Notes: a model not told the origin generated them from the letters alone. 64,000 nt of DNA from Neokomagataea tanensis (GCF_006542335.1 NZ_CP032485.1:1250501-1314500), one strand, 5' to 3'. Counted from the first letter of the stretch, positions 1-8,628 are shown. Translations and numbers: made by a program.

Positions 1-1743
1 TATATTCGCCTTGATTCTGGCAAGCTGAATAGTAGTGGTACGAAATTTTTCACGTCATATGCGCGTACCGATGAAGGTATGTGGATGGGGGGTGGTAAAG
101 ATCAGTTCATGCAACAGGTAGATGCTAAGCTTGTGCAGCCAATAGGCAGTCAAAGCCGGGTTTCAGCCTTTTTCAACTGGTCTGGCCTGACGCAGTGGAA
201 CTACCCCGACACCTCCGTTGGAATTTTGCAGCAGAATGGTTGGCGTACACCTAACCTCTACCCCAATTACGCTCTTGCCTACAGCATTGCCAATGGAGGT
301 CCGGTACCGCCCGGTTATGAGGGTGTAGAAGGAATTCCGGGCTCTCAAATTGCGCGTTATGATGGCGGGCAGGCTGAAACCAATTATATGGGTGGCCTGC
401 ATTTTGATCTTGCTCTGACAGATGCGCTGACGTGGAACACAACGCTCTACGGTCATAGTCAGACAGGATATTACAGCTACTCGGATAACTCGACACCGTC
501 TCCGGCGACGGGGGCTCCGCTATCGGAGTTGGTTTGGCAAAACCGACAAGAGCGTTACGGTATTGATACGTCTCTGCGCTATCGTATCGGCCGCCATGTG
601 CTAGAGGGCGGGGTTTGGTACGAAAATAACAATCAGGCTGCCGGGCTTTTTAGTTACAATCAGCCGGCACTTGGTCAGGGCGCCCCGCTGGAAGCAGTTG
701 GTCCATACGATGTTTACGGGCCTGCTTTCCAGCAGGGTTATGGCTTCCAGTGGACGACCAATGTGGTGCAGACGCATTTGCAGGATAGCATCACTTTAGC
801 GCGCGGTCTGGTGTTGCATGCGGGCTTTAAATCCATGGTGGCTACGACGGCCGGTGGGGCGAATTACAACAACCCCGATTATACGGGAGTATCAGCCTTA
901 CCAAACGGGTCTTTGACGGCATCAAGCGCATTTTTGCCGCATGTTAACTTGGATTGGCATGCCAATCGTCATCACGAGTTTTACATAGACGTTGCTGAGA
1001 ACATGCGCGCCTATGAAGTCTCGGCGTATGGTGTTGGCAACTCTATATACTCTGTTGAAGACCAAGAAACATTCGTAGCTCAGCGGCAGAATCTGAAGCC
1101 GTCTAAGGCCTGGGTGTATTTGGGAGGGTACCGTTATACGTCCTCTTTCCTGCAAGCTAATGCGACCGTGTATCACGCCAAGTTATCGCATCCGCTCTTA
1201 TCAGCTGCTGTGGGGTCTTTGACTAATCCGATCTCGCAAGTGATTGATTTCGGTAAAGTGTCCATGACGGGTGCCACGGGCGATATAACGCTAACGCCTA
1301 TTTCAGGCCTGAGCATCGATAACAATCTTTCCTACAATAAGGGCACGTACGACCGTGATGTAGAAACGACGGGCGGTTATTATGCGCTTGCGGGAAAGAA
1401 TATCGTTAACTATCCGGCATGGATGTACAAGACATCAGTCTCGTACACATGGCGGGGCGCAACGGCGCATTTTGATGCAAATTACTTCAGCCGCCGCTAC
1501 TTTAGTTTCATGAACGATACTTCTATCCCAAGCTATTGGTTGGCTAATGCAGGTATGGAATACCGTTTTGGTAATGTCAGTCTTTTAAAAGATGTGACTG
1601 CAAGCTTTAACGTCTATAATCTTTTTAATACGAAATACATCGCGACTATGGGCGAGAATAATAACCCTGCAACAGGGGATTACCAATCTATGGAACGTGG
1701 TGCTGTACGCCAGTTTTATGGTTCTATCAGCGCTGGTTTCTAG
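1..1743 (+). CDS. TonB-dependent receptor, 5' end outside window
   Basis: The reading frame is open from base 1, so the N-terminus (signal peptide, TonB box and most of the plug) lies before the window. What remains is outer-membrane beta-barrel: alternating aromatic-rich strands and a terminal phenylalanine typical of Omp insertion. It aligns along its length with the receptor that follows at 1962; shared landmarks are VWYENN in a barrel strand, the VAENMRAYE/IAENMRAYD segment and the RQFYGS/RQYFGS C-terminus. The family imports siderophores or other scarce ligands using TonB energy; the ligand cannot be told. A perfect hairpin follows the stop codon. Confidence 0.9.
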   Translation, partial: YIRLDSGKLNSSGTKFFTSYARTDEGMWMGGGKDQFMQQVDAKLVQPIGSQSRVSAFFNWSGLTQWNYPDTSVGILQQNGWRTPNLYPNYALAYSIANGGPVPPGYEGVEGIPGSQIARYDGGQAETNYMGGLHFDLALTDALTWNTTLYGHSQTGYYSYSDNSTPSPATGAPLSELVWQNRQERYGIDTSLRYRIGRHVLEGGVWYENNNQAAGLFSYNQPALGQGAPLEAVGPYDVYGPAFQQGYGFQWTTNVVQTHLQDSITLARGLVLHAGFKSMVATTAGGANYNNPDYTGVSALPNGSLTASSAFLPHVNLDWHANRHHEFYIDVAENMRAYEVSAYGVGNSIYSVEDQETFVAQRQNLKPSKAWVYLGGYRYTSSFLQANATVYHAKLSHPLLSAAVGSLTNPISQVIDFGKVSMTGATGDITLTPISGLSIDNNLSYNKGTYDRDVETTGGYYALAGKNIVNYPAWMYKTSVSYTWRGATAHFDANYFSRRYFSFMNDTSIPSYWLANAGMEYRFGNVSLLKDVTASFNVYNLFNTKYIATMGENNNPATGDYQSMERGAVRQFYGSISAGF

Positions 1744-1750
1744 TGTTTGA

Positions 1751-1781
1751 TGTGAGTGCTGCGGATAGTGTAGCACTCACA
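1751..1781 (+). terminator. Hairpin after first TonB receptor
   Basis: Perfect inverted repeat TGTGAGTGCT / AGCACTCACA with an 11-base loop, 8 bases after the stop codon. The T tract after it is weak, so it may end transcription or protect the 3' end rather than act as a strong intrinsic terminator. Confidence 0.45.
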
Positions 1782-1823
1782 CCAAAATTGTTGCTCAAAA
1801 CAGAAAGAATATGTCATATTTGC

Positions 1824-1842
1824 AACGAAAAATCATTTCGTT
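1824..1842. promoter_or_regulatory. Palindrome upstream of second TonB receptor
   Basis: AACGAAA-AATCA-TTTCGTT is a perfect 7-bp inverted repeat with a 5-base spacer in the A/T-rich leader about 120 bases before the receptor start. Its place fits a regulator site, but it does not clearly match a Fur box. No regulator is known. Confidence 0.3.
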
Positions 1843-1961
1843 ACAAAATATGTACAAATGTTGCTTGCCTAAAGCTCTATTTAAGTTATTGTAATACACT
1901 ATGTGGATTTGTGAAAACTTAATTCACCTAAGTAATATCGTTAAATTGAGCGGGTAGAGTT

Positions 1962-4373
1962 ATGAGAGTGCGCCTTCTTCTTTCAACCGTGGCGGCCGGT
2001 GCAGTATTGGCTGGGGTTTCTAGTGCTAACGCGGCGCGGCACTCTGAAGTAAAATCAAAACATAAGCCTGCAATAGTAGCGCAAAAAGTTTCAGCCCCTG
2101 TTAAGCATACGCCGCGCAAAGGCTCGGGGCATGTAGCGTCCGGCAACGAAACAATGACCGTAAGCGTGAAGCGCTCAGCATCACACAACGCTGTCGAAGT
2201 CGTTTCTCGCCAGACTATGGACCACTTCGTCGCAGGTACCAGCCCTGTTTCTATTTTGGCTCAGACAACACCCGGTGCATTATTCACTTCGGACGATGCG
2301 TTCGGTCTCGATACAGTGGCGAATACGCTTTATGTGCGCGGTTTTAACCAGACACAGCTCGGAGCCACACTCGACGGCATTCCTATGGGTGGGCAAGGCT
2401 TTCACAACTGGAACGGTTTGGGCATTGATCAGACTGAGATCCAAGAAAATATTTCCAGCTTGACCCTCTCTCAAGGTGCAGGGGCGCTTGATACACCATC
2501 AGCACAGACGCTTGGTGGCGCGATGACGTTTACAACGAGCGACCCGACCGACCGCGCTGGCGGCCGTTTGAGCCAGCTTTTCGGTAGCAATAACGGTTTT
2601 CGGACGTTCGCACGCGTAGACAGCGGTATTCTCAACAAGACCGGCACCAAGTTTTATGCGTCTTTCGCACGGACTGCGCAGGACTTGTGGAAAGGTTATG
2701 GTGACCAAACCGAACTGCAGGCGAATGCCAAAGTGGTGCAGCCGGTCGGTGAGCACGGTAAAATTACAGCCGTTTTTGATTACTCAAACTTTGCTCAGTA
2801 CAACTATCTGTCTGTTACAAAAAATATGTGGCAGCGCCTTGGGCGCGATAGTGTTTACCTTAAGCCGAATTATGAGCTTGCTAAGCAATACGCGTATTAT
2901 GCGCAAAATGGCGGCGTACCAGCAAATTATGCGGGTATTTTGTCGAATGATGAAATCAGTGATTTTGCCTACGATAGCACGCAGATTCAGCGCAACTACC
3001 TTTCTGCTATTACGGGTGAGTTTGAGCTGGCTCCGGGTATTACGTCCAAAACAATTGCTTATGGTCACGTTTCAAACGGCAACTATGCCGGTACAAACCC
3101 ATCGCTGACGTCACCTGACTCGCAGGTGCCCATGGTCCTGCAGGTAGGGCATGCTGATACGCGCCGCATTGGGTTTGTGCAGAGCTTCGACATTCAGGCG
3201 GGCAAGCGTAACGATATCAAAACTGGTGTTTGGTACGAGAATAACCGCTTCCAGTATCCAATGATGATGTATCAAGATGGGGTAAACTACGCTCACGCGT
3301 CCCTGTCCGATTTCACAAATGGGACATTGTGGTGGAGAGATGCGTTTAATACCAACACGTTCCAGTTCTACCTCCAAGATACGTATAAAGTACTGCGTAA
3401 TCTGAGCGTTACGGCTGGTTTCCGGTCTTTGGTGCAGAGCACGCGTGGTGGTACGAAAGAGGATAATTCTAGTTCACTATCCGATTGGGGCGTGTATTAC
3501 AGCCACCCTGTAAACGGCTCCTTGACGGCTTCCAACGCATTCCTGCCGCATGTGAACGTTAATTATCATTTCTTGGAACATCACGAAATTTACGTCGATA
3601 TTGCTGAGAATATGCGTGCATATGATTATGGCTCCCAGTCTTCCAGTGGTACGGCATGGTCTCACTTGGGTACGAGCGCAGTAAGCGCGCAAAGCGTTTT
3701 TGATGCGAGCAAAAAGGTTCTGCGCCCAGAGCGGACGTGGAATTACGTGGTGGGTTATCGCTTCAACAGCGAGTATTTCTCTGGCAGTGTTGATTACTAC
3801 CACACGGATTATTTCAACCGTCTGGCAGCAATCACCAGCGGTCCTGTGAACAACACATATAACGCGTATCTTAACGTTGGACGTGAGATTGTGGACGGCG
3901 CAGACGTGCTCGGTACTATCCGTCCGTTGCCGGGTCTATCAATCACCAACAGCTTCAGCTGGAACAGTTCGCGTTACCAGTCTGATAGTTTGCCGTATGG
4001 TGGTTCGACCGTCAGCATTAAGGGTAAGCAGCAAGTTTATTACCCGAAATATATGTATAAGGCTGACGTCACATACACGTGGAAGCAGGCAACTGTGAAC
4101 TTCAACACGAACTATGTTGGAGCGCGTTACATGACTTACACCAATGACGAGAAGATCCCCTCATACTGGTCCTCAACGCTGACGGCGAGCTATGATTTCG
4201 GCCGCATCGGTTTTGCACAGAACATGAAGGCGACCTTCGGCGTTACCAACCTGTTTAACCAGAACTATATTGGCGGTGTTTACGGCGCGGCTTCTGTCTC
4301 GGGCGACAACAACGCTAACCTGTTTGTTGCTGCCCCGCGTCAATACTTTGGCAGCGTAGCAGCGCAGTTCTAA
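1962..4373 (+). CDS. TonB-dependent outer-membrane receptor
   Basis: Full-length receptor of 803 residues. Residues 1-24 form a signal peptide ending ANA, and a TonB-box-like ETMTVSV lies near 63-69. The plug spans about 75-195, with the conserved YVRGF and GGAMTF segments, followed by the barrel to a terminal Phe. There is no N-terminal STN domain, so a FecA-type surface-signalling role is unlikely. It sits 218 bases after a homologous receptor with a promoter-like A/T-rich gap between them, so it can be transcribed separately. Family role: TonB-driven uptake of an iron complex or other large nutrient across the outer membrane. The substrate is not deducible. Confidence 0.92.
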   Translation: MRVRLLLSTVAAGAVLAGVSSANAARHSEVKSKHKPAIVAQKVSAPVKHTPRKGSGHVASGNETMTVSVKRSASHNAVEVVSRQTMDHFVAGTSPVSILAQTTPGALFTSDDAFGLDTVANTLYVRGFNQTQLGATLDGIPMGGQGFHNWNGLGIDQTEIQENISSLTLSQGAGALDTPSAQTLGGAMTFTTSDPTDRAGGRLSQLFGSNNGFRTFARVDSGILNKTGTKFYASFARTAQDLWKGYGDQTELQANAKVVQPVGEHGKITAVFDYSNFAQYNYLSVTKNMWQRLGRDSVYLKPNYELAKQYAYYAQNGGVPANYAGILSNDEISDFAYDSTQIQRNYLSAITGEFELAPGITSKTIAYGHVSNGNYAGTNPSLTSPDSQVPMVLQVGHADTRRIGFVQSFDIQAGKRNDIKTGVWYENNRFQYPMMMYQDGVNYAHASLSDFTNGTLWWRDAFNTNTFQFYLQDTYKVLRNLSVTAGFRSLVQSTRGGTKEDNSSSLSDWGVYYSHPVNGSLTASNAFLPHVNVNYHFLEHHEIYVDIAENMRAYDYGSQSSSGTAWSHLGTSAVSAQSVFDASKKVLRPERTWNYVVGYRFNSEYFSGSVDYYHTDYFNRLAAITSGPVNNTYNAYLNVGREIVDGADVLGTIRPLPGLSITNSFSWNSSRYQSDSLPYGGSTVSIKGKQQVYYPKYMYKADVTYTWKQATVNFNTNYVGARYMTYTNDEKIPSYWSSTLTASYDFGRIGFAQNMKATFGVTNLFNQNYIGGVYGAASVSGDNNANLFVAAPRQYFGSVAAQF

Positions 4374-4386
4374 TCGTGGTCTGATG

Positions 4387-4418
4387 TATCGTCCTATGTC
4401 AAAAGGCATAGGGCGATA
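4387..4418. terminator. Convergent hairpin between TonB receptor and DUF815 gene
   Basis: Inverted repeat with 12-base arms (TATCGTCCTATG / CATAGGGCGATA, one G-T wobble) and an 8-base loop, between two convergent genes. No long T run follows on either strand, so it is a possible bidirectional terminator only. Confidence 0.4.
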
Positions 4419-4448
4419 GCAAAATCGTTTGGGTAGTGCGAAAAGACG

Positions 4449-5309
4449 TTAAGTTGCTAACTCGGCTTCGAGGTTATCAATAAACTGTGCCGCTACCCGG
4501 CCGGACCGACTGCCGCGTGTCATGGCCCATTGCAGAGCACGGCGGCGCAAGTCGTCGTTAGATATAGTGAGCTTGCGCTCTTCAGCGTAGGCATAGATTA
4601 TCGCGAGATAATCATCTTGGGTCGCGCCGTATAGGCCAATCCACAAGCCGAACCTATCCGACAAAGAGACTTTTTCTTCTATCGCCTCGGAGGGGTTAAT
4701 CGCGCTTCCTGTTTCATTTTCGATCATGTCGCGTGGCATAAGGTGGCGCCGGTTAGATGTGGCATACAGCACAACGTTGTCGGGCCGACCTGCTACACCG
4801 CCATCCAATACGGATTTAAGGGATTTGTAATCCGCGTCCTGACTTTCAAATGACAAATCATCGCAGAACAAAATGCAACGGCGTTTTGTCTGGCGTAAGA
4901 GGGCCAGTAGGCGCGGCAAAGAGGCCAGAGCGTCACGCGGTATTTCTATCAAAGCCAGGGCAGGTTCGTGGCGTGCTCTTTGTTCTTCGTTAACAGCGGC
5001 AAGTGTTGCTTTTACTAATGATGACTTGCCCATGCCCCGGGCGCCCCAAAGCATGACGTTATTGGCATTGAAGCCTCGTGCAAAATGACGGGTATTAGAC
5101 AAAACAGGGGCAATCTGGCGGTCTAGTCCCTTCAGCAGGCGCAGCGGTACGCCCGAGGGCGTGTGCACGGGATGTAATGTTTCGTTTGCCCCGTCCCAGT
5201 AGTGGACGTCTGCTTGGTCCAACACATCTGCGCTCGCAGGTTTTGGAGACATGCGTTCAAGGCTGTCAGCAATGCGCGTCAGAACGTGTAAAAGGGCTGG
5301 ATCGGTCAT
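4449..5309 (-). CDS. DUF815-family AAA-type ATPase
   Basis: Predicted P-loop ATPase of 286 residues. The Walker A motif GARGMGKSS is near residue 89 and the Walker B-like ILFCDDLSF near 146. The rest matches the DUF815 pattern, including the late SDRFGLWIG and GSRSGRVAAQF segments. The start is the ATG at 5309, preceded by GAGAG; an upstream in-frame TTG at 5324 is less likely. DUF815 proteins are widespread in Alphaproteobacteria and often lie beside yajC, as here (divergent, 54 bases apart). The cellular role is not established. Presumed cytoplasmic. Confidence 0.88.
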   Translation of the reverse strand: MTDPALLHVLTRIADSLERMSPKPASADVLDQADVHYWDGANETLHPVHTPSGVPLRLLKGLDRQIAPVLSNTRHFARGFNANNVMLWGARGMGKSSLVKATLAAVNEEQRARHEPALALIEIPRDALASLPRLLALLRQTKRRCILFCDDLSFESQDADYKSLKSVLDGGVAGRPDNVVLYATSNRRHLMPRDMIENETGSAINPSEAIEEKVSLSDRFGLWIGLYGATQDDYLAIIYAYAEERKLTISNDDLRRRALQWAMTRGSRSGRVAAQFIDNLEAELAT

Positions 5310-5363
5310 GATGAGTTCTCTCAAGGCTTAAGAGCAGCGCTTGACGCGCGGTTCGGGAACGAT

Positions 5364-5699
5364 ATGGTCCCAGCACGCTTCACTCAAGATGGAACTTTGA
5401 TCGTGCATAATCTGTTTGCGAACCCGCAATTTGTTCAATTCGCCCCGATGATCCTTATTTTCGTGGTGATGTATTTCCTTCTCATCCGTCCACAGCAAGC
5501 ACGTCAGCGTAAGCTCAAAGAAGAGCAAAGCAGCCTTCGCCGGGGCGATCGTATTGTAACGGCTGGCGGTATTTTGGGTGTAGTGCAAGCAACGCGCGAT
5601 GGTAGTGAAGAAGTAGACGTTGAAATTGCACAGGGTGTGCGGGTCAAAATTGTCCGCAGCACTATTACAACCGTTCTGGAGCGTTCCGAAAAAGCTTGA
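5364..5699 (+). CDS. yajC: Sec translocon accessory protein YajC
   Basis: Small inner-membrane protein of 111 residues with one transmembrane segment near 28-46, ending LLIRPQQ as in YajC. A basic KLKEEQ linker and a soluble domain with the GDRIVTAGGI motif follow. YajC associates with SecDF-YidC and assists protein export and membrane insertion. In most Alphaproteobacteria secD and secF follow directly. Here a strong terminator follows instead, so secDF must be elsewhere. The ATG start has no strong ribosome-binding site. Confidence 0.93.
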   Translation: MVPARFTQDGTLIVHNLFANPQFVQFAPMILIFVVMYFLLIRPQQARQRKLKEEQSSLRRGDRIVTAGGILGVVQATRDGSEEVDVEIAQGVRVKIVRSTITTVLERSEKA

Positions 5700-5716
5700 T
5701 TTCGGCGTTTTAGATT

Positions 5717-5757
5717 AAAAAAAAGCTCCGCATGGTTACCGTGCGGAGCTTTTTTTG
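5717..5757. terminator. Bidirectional intrinsic terminator
   Basis: Stem AAGCTCCGCA / TGCGGAGCTT with a 9-base loop, flanked by an A run on the left and a T run on the right. It is therefore a textbook terminator in both directions, serving the convergent yajC and sodB. Confidence 0.9.
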
Positions 5758-5773
5758 TGTGTTTCTGGTCCGA

Positions 5774-6382
5774 TTATGCGGATTTCAAAACGGCTTCTGC
5801 GAATTCGTAATTCGCAAGCTTGTCGAGGTAGTTAGAGACATAGTCGGGGCGGCGGTTACGGAAGTCGAGGTAGTAGGCGTGCTCCCAGACATCAAGGCCA
5901 AGAAGCGTCTTGCCGTGGCCTTCAGCTAACGGGTTGCTGCCGTTTGGTGTTTTGGTAACAACCAGCTTGCCTTCGCCGTTAAGAACCAGCCAAGCCCAGC
6001 CAGAGCCGAACTGTGTTGTCGCCGCTTGCTTGAATGCTGCCTTAAAGGCGTCAACTGAACCGAAATCTTCTGTCAGTTTGCTTTCAAGGGTTGTAGGGAT
6101 TTTGCCGCCGTTTGGCGCCAAATTCTGCCAGAACAGAATGTGGTTCCAATGCTGGCCCGCATTGTTGAAGATTGGCGCCATATCAGCAGAATCGTGCGAG
6201 AGAACGATAATTTCCTCAAGCGATTTGCCTGCGAGTTCTTCATTCTTCTCAACGAAACCGTTCAGAGCGGTGACGTAAGCTTGGTGATGCTTGCCATGAT
6301 GCAGTTCAAGCGTTTCTTGGCACATGCCTGCATCAGCGAGGGCATTGGCGGCGTAGGGAAGTGAAGGAAGTTCGAAAGCCAT
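5774..6382 (-). CDS. sodB: Superoxide dismutase (Fe type)
   Basis: Cytosolic Fe/Mn superoxide dismutase of 202 residues that turns superoxide into peroxide and oxygen. Predicted metal ligands are His28 (in ELHHGKHH), His81 (in QHWNH), Asp164 and His168 (in DVWEHAYY). The NNAGQHWNH and FGSGWAWLV segments favour the iron form. The ATG at 6382 is chosen because MAFELPSLPY is the family N-terminus and AAGGAG lies upstream; the open frame extends 12 codons further without support. It is a single-gene unit ending at the shared terminator with yajC. Confidence 0.95.
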   Translation of the reverse strand: MAFELPSLPYAANALADAGMCQETLELHHGKHHQAYVTALNGFVEKNEELAGKSLEEIIVLSHDSADMAPIFNNAGQHWNHILFWQNLAPNGGKIPTTLESKLTEDFGSVDAFKAAFKQAATTQFGSGWAWLVLNGEGKLVVTKTPNGSNPLAEGHGKTLLGLDVWEHAYYLDFRNRRPDYVSNYLDKLANYEFAEAVLKSA

Positions 6383-6430
6383 GATTCTCTTTGCTCCTTG
6401 AGGAAAAGAAAGGGGCATAAATGTAGATGT

Positions 6431-6463
6431 CGGTTCGTCTGCCCTAAAGGATATAACGAACCG
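6431..6463. promoter_or_regulatory. Inverted repeat upstream of sodB
   Basis: CGGTTCGT / ACGAACCG, 8-bp perfect arms around a 17-base A/T-rich centre that contains a TATATC-like element on the minus strand. It lies between the end of the dehydrogenase gene and sodB, so it could end the former or control the latter. Unproven. Confidence 0.3.
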
Positions 6464-6478
6464 TCCCTTTAACCGATG

Positions 6479-7351
6479 TCACTTATGCGCGATGTTTGCA
6501 ACGCTGCGTTCCATTGCGCCAATGAGTGCAGAGTAATCTTCATCGGAATGTCTATTATTGCTGAGCGCTAATGCCTGATCTGCAACGGCCATTGCAGGCA
6601 TGAATGCGCCTGCTTTGCGGCCGGCATCAATGAGAAGACCCATATCCTTGGACATGAGGCGGGTTGGAAACTGTGACGGGAAATTTTTTTCCTCTGCCAT
6701 TTTGAGTTTCCGTTTGTGGTGAGGGCTGATGACGGCCAAGTGTTGAAGCGTTTCAAAAACAACTTGTCGATCAAGGCCTGCACTGAGGCCATAGCTCACA
6801 CCTTCAGCGATAACGTTGAGTGTCGCACCCATGATGCCGTTAACAACAAGTTTGAGGCGTGCGGCATTGCCAGCAGGACCTGCATGGATGGTTAGTTTTC
6901 CGACAATGTCGAGGATAGGCTTAGCGCGTTGCACGGCTTGGTCTGAGCCGCCAACGAGCATGATGAGTTCGCCTTTTTCCGCCTCGGGGGTGCTGCCTGA
7001 CATTGGCGCATCAATGAGGGAGAAGCCATGGTCGGCAGCCAGTGCAGCAAACGTGTCTGCTTGGTCAGGTGAAACGGTAGACGTATCAATGACGAGCTTC
7101 GTAGCGTCGAGGCCAGCTAGTGCACCATCTGGGCCATGTAGGGCATTGTTTTCAGCCGCATCATTTGGAACGCAGAAGATGATGACGTCGGCCTTTTCAG
7201 CGACGCTACGTGGCGTTGGTAGAGCTTGCGCGCCGGAGATACGACCGGAAGGCGTGTAAGCAAAAACCTCGTAACCGGCTTTTTGAAGGTTTGTTCCCAT
7301 GGGTCGGGCCATAGCGCCGTAGCCAATAAAACCGATTACAGGGTTAGGCAT
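6479..7351 (-). CDS. NAD(P)-dependent beta-hydroxyacid dehydrogenase
   Basis: Member of the 3-hydroxyisobutyrate / tartronate-semialdehyde reductase family, 290 residues. It has an N-terminal Rossmann motif (GFIGYGAMARPMG, residues 6-18), the substrate-binding DAPMSGS segment near 116, and the catalytic lysine in LKLVVNG near 166. Such enzymes oxidise small beta-hydroxyacids or reduce semialdehydes such as 2-hydroxy-3-oxopropionate. The substrate cannot be assigned from sequence. It is a monocistronic minus-strand unit with no pathway neighbours. Confidence 0.88.
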   Translation of the reverse strand: MPNPVIGFIGYGAMARPMGTNLQKAGYEVFAYTPSGRISGAQALPTPRSVAEKADVIIFCVPNDAAENNALHGPDGALAGLDATKLVIDTSTVSPDQADTFAALAADHGFSLIDAPMSGSTPEAEKGELIMLVGGSDQAVQRAKPILDIVGKLTIHAGPAGNAARLKLVVNGIMGATLNVIAEGVSYGLSAGLDRQVVFETLQHLAVISPHHKRKLKMAEEKNFPSQFPTRLMSKDMGLLIDAGRKAGAFMPAMAVADQALALSNNRHSDEDYSALIGAMERSVANIAHK

Positions 7352-7480
7352 AGAGAGACCTTCCGAATCAAATGATTGTGGCCCGCCCGTGTTACGCGGG
7401 GGCCAGCTTAATATTTGTGTTTGATCGGCTGATGGGAATGGGGGATCGGGTTTTTTTTACAGGATATTTCTCTTTTTGCG

Positions 7481-8029
7481 TTACGCTTCCGCAAAAAGAG
7501 CCTGTTGAATATCTGGCAAGAGGGCATCGAATGCCTCAAAGAAGGGGAGAAGGCGCTGTCCGCTTTGGTCAATGCGGGATGGTGTGGGTAAGTGCGCGCT
7601 AAGCAAACCGTCAGGTAAACGGGCGAGTCCGCTCATATGGAAAGTCTGTCGGTTAAGGGCAATTCCCAGTGCTTCCATAAGGAGAATATGCGAGCTGAGG
7701 CCGATGGTGAGCACCAGTTGCAGGTTGTTCAGGGTCTGCAGTTCATGTTGCAGGGATGCTTTGGCTTGATTGAGTTGATGGGGATGAGACAGAAGTGCGT
7801 TGACCGTGGCGGTTGCCTTGGAAAAACGGGCGTGCTGGCCGGTTGTGGATGCGGGGCCGAACAGTAGTCCGCGCGCTTCAAGTGCTTCTTTGAGGCGTTT
7901 TTGCGGGAGAGTCTGATCTACATTCAGAATAAGTATGGCTGGGGGAGGGGAGTATAAAAAAAATGGGCTCCCTTCCGAAGGAGCCAAGTTTGAGGAAAAA
8001 GTCTTTTCGGAAGGGAACGCAAGGGTCAT
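7481..8029 (-). CDS. Degenerate uracil-DNA-glycosylase-like protein
   Basis: ORF of 182 residues with no firm identification. Its C-terminal two thirds follow the layout of family 4/5 uracil-DNA glycosylases: an LQLVLTIG strand after a helical HEL segment, then FHMSGLARLPDG, then LLSAHLPTPSRIDQ where active enzymes carry a His-Pro-Ser...Asn loop. The N-terminal GLAPG-type catalytic loop is missing. The ATG overlaps the stop of the upstream NYN gene by 4 bases, implying coupling, yet a terminator-like hairpin with eight T lies inside codons 15-25. The true start may be further in, or the gene may be decaying. Confidence 0.45.
   Translation of the reverse strand: MTLAFPSEKTFSSNLAPSEGSPFFLYSPPPAILILNVDQTLPQKRLKEALEARGLLFGPASTTGQHARFSKATATVNALLSHPHQLNQAKASLQHELQTLNNLQLVLTIGLSSHILLMEALGIALNRQTFHMSGLARLPDGLLSAHLPTPSRIDQSGQRLLPFFEAFDALLPDIQQALFAEA
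7956..7985 (-). terminator. Terminator-like hairpin inside the UDG-like ORF
   Basis: On the minus strand GGCTCC, a UUCG-containing loop and GGAGCC are followed by C, A and eight T. This is the classic layout of an intrinsic terminator for the NYN-domain gene just upstream, although it falls inside the next annotated reading frame. Confidence 0.65.
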
Positions 8030-8628
8030 GTCGGAAGTGTTTCGTCGCTATTGATGTCAGCTGGGTGCCGCACTGGTGACTGGCGAGGGCGGGGTTCCGC
8101 GCTGCGTCGTGTAAATTCTGGAGCAATATCTGCCAGCTCAATGAAGCGATCGGCCTGACGGCGTAAGTCATCGCTGATCATTGGCGGAGTAGAACGTGTG
8201 GATGAGATGACAGAAACGCGGACACCGCGTGACTGTACTGCCTCGACCGCACGGCGCAGGTCTGCATCACCGCTGATAATGACAGCGTGGTCCAGATTAG
8301 GTGCTTGCTCTAGAAGATCTACCGCCAGTTCGACATCCATGTTGCCTTTAATACGGCGTCTTCCTGAATGATCCGTAAACTCGCGTGCAGTTTTCAAAAT
8401 TAAATGGAAACCGTTATAGGCCAGCCAATCGGTGAGGGGACGCAAGGGTGAGTATTCGTCCGTATCGGGGATAGCAGCATAATAATAGGCGCGACGGAAA
8501 AGGCTGCCTTTCTCAAAGAGGTTACGAAGGCTGCGAAAGTCGACGTCGAAGCCGAGATTTTTAGCGGCGTGATAAAGGCTGGCACCGTCGATGAAGAGAG
8601 CTGTGCGTTCTGCTGGTTTTAAAAACAT
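8026..8628 (-). CDS. NYN-domain protein (LabA/DUF88 family)
   Basis: Protein of 200 residues with a PIN-like NYN fold. The acidic residues that would bind metal are visible in LFIDGASLY (near 12-20), NMDVELAVD (near 97) and IISGDADLRRAV (near 119). The family contains predicted ribonucleases and regulators such as LabA; the target here is unknown. The last about 30 residues are proline/arginine-rich and probably disordered. It is divergent from rpoZ with 261 bases between, and its stop overlaps the next minus-strand ORF by 4 bases. Confidence 0.85.
   Translation of the reverse strand: MFLKPAERTALFIDGASLYHAAKNLGFDVDFRSLRNLFEKGSLFRRAYYYAAIPDTDEYSPLRPLTDWLAYNGFHLILKTAREFTDHSGRRRIKGNMDVELAVDLLEQAPNLDHAVIISGDADLRRAVEAVQSRGVRVSVISSTRSTPPMISDDLRRQADRFIELADIAPEFTRRSAEPRPRQSPVRHPADINSDETLPT

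Noticed and set aside
7470..7500. 11-bp inverted repeat (CTCTTTTTGCG / CGCAAAAAGAG) over the stop of the UDG-like ORF
   Set aside because: The stem is mostly A-T and is not followed by a T run in either direction, so I do not call it a terminator.
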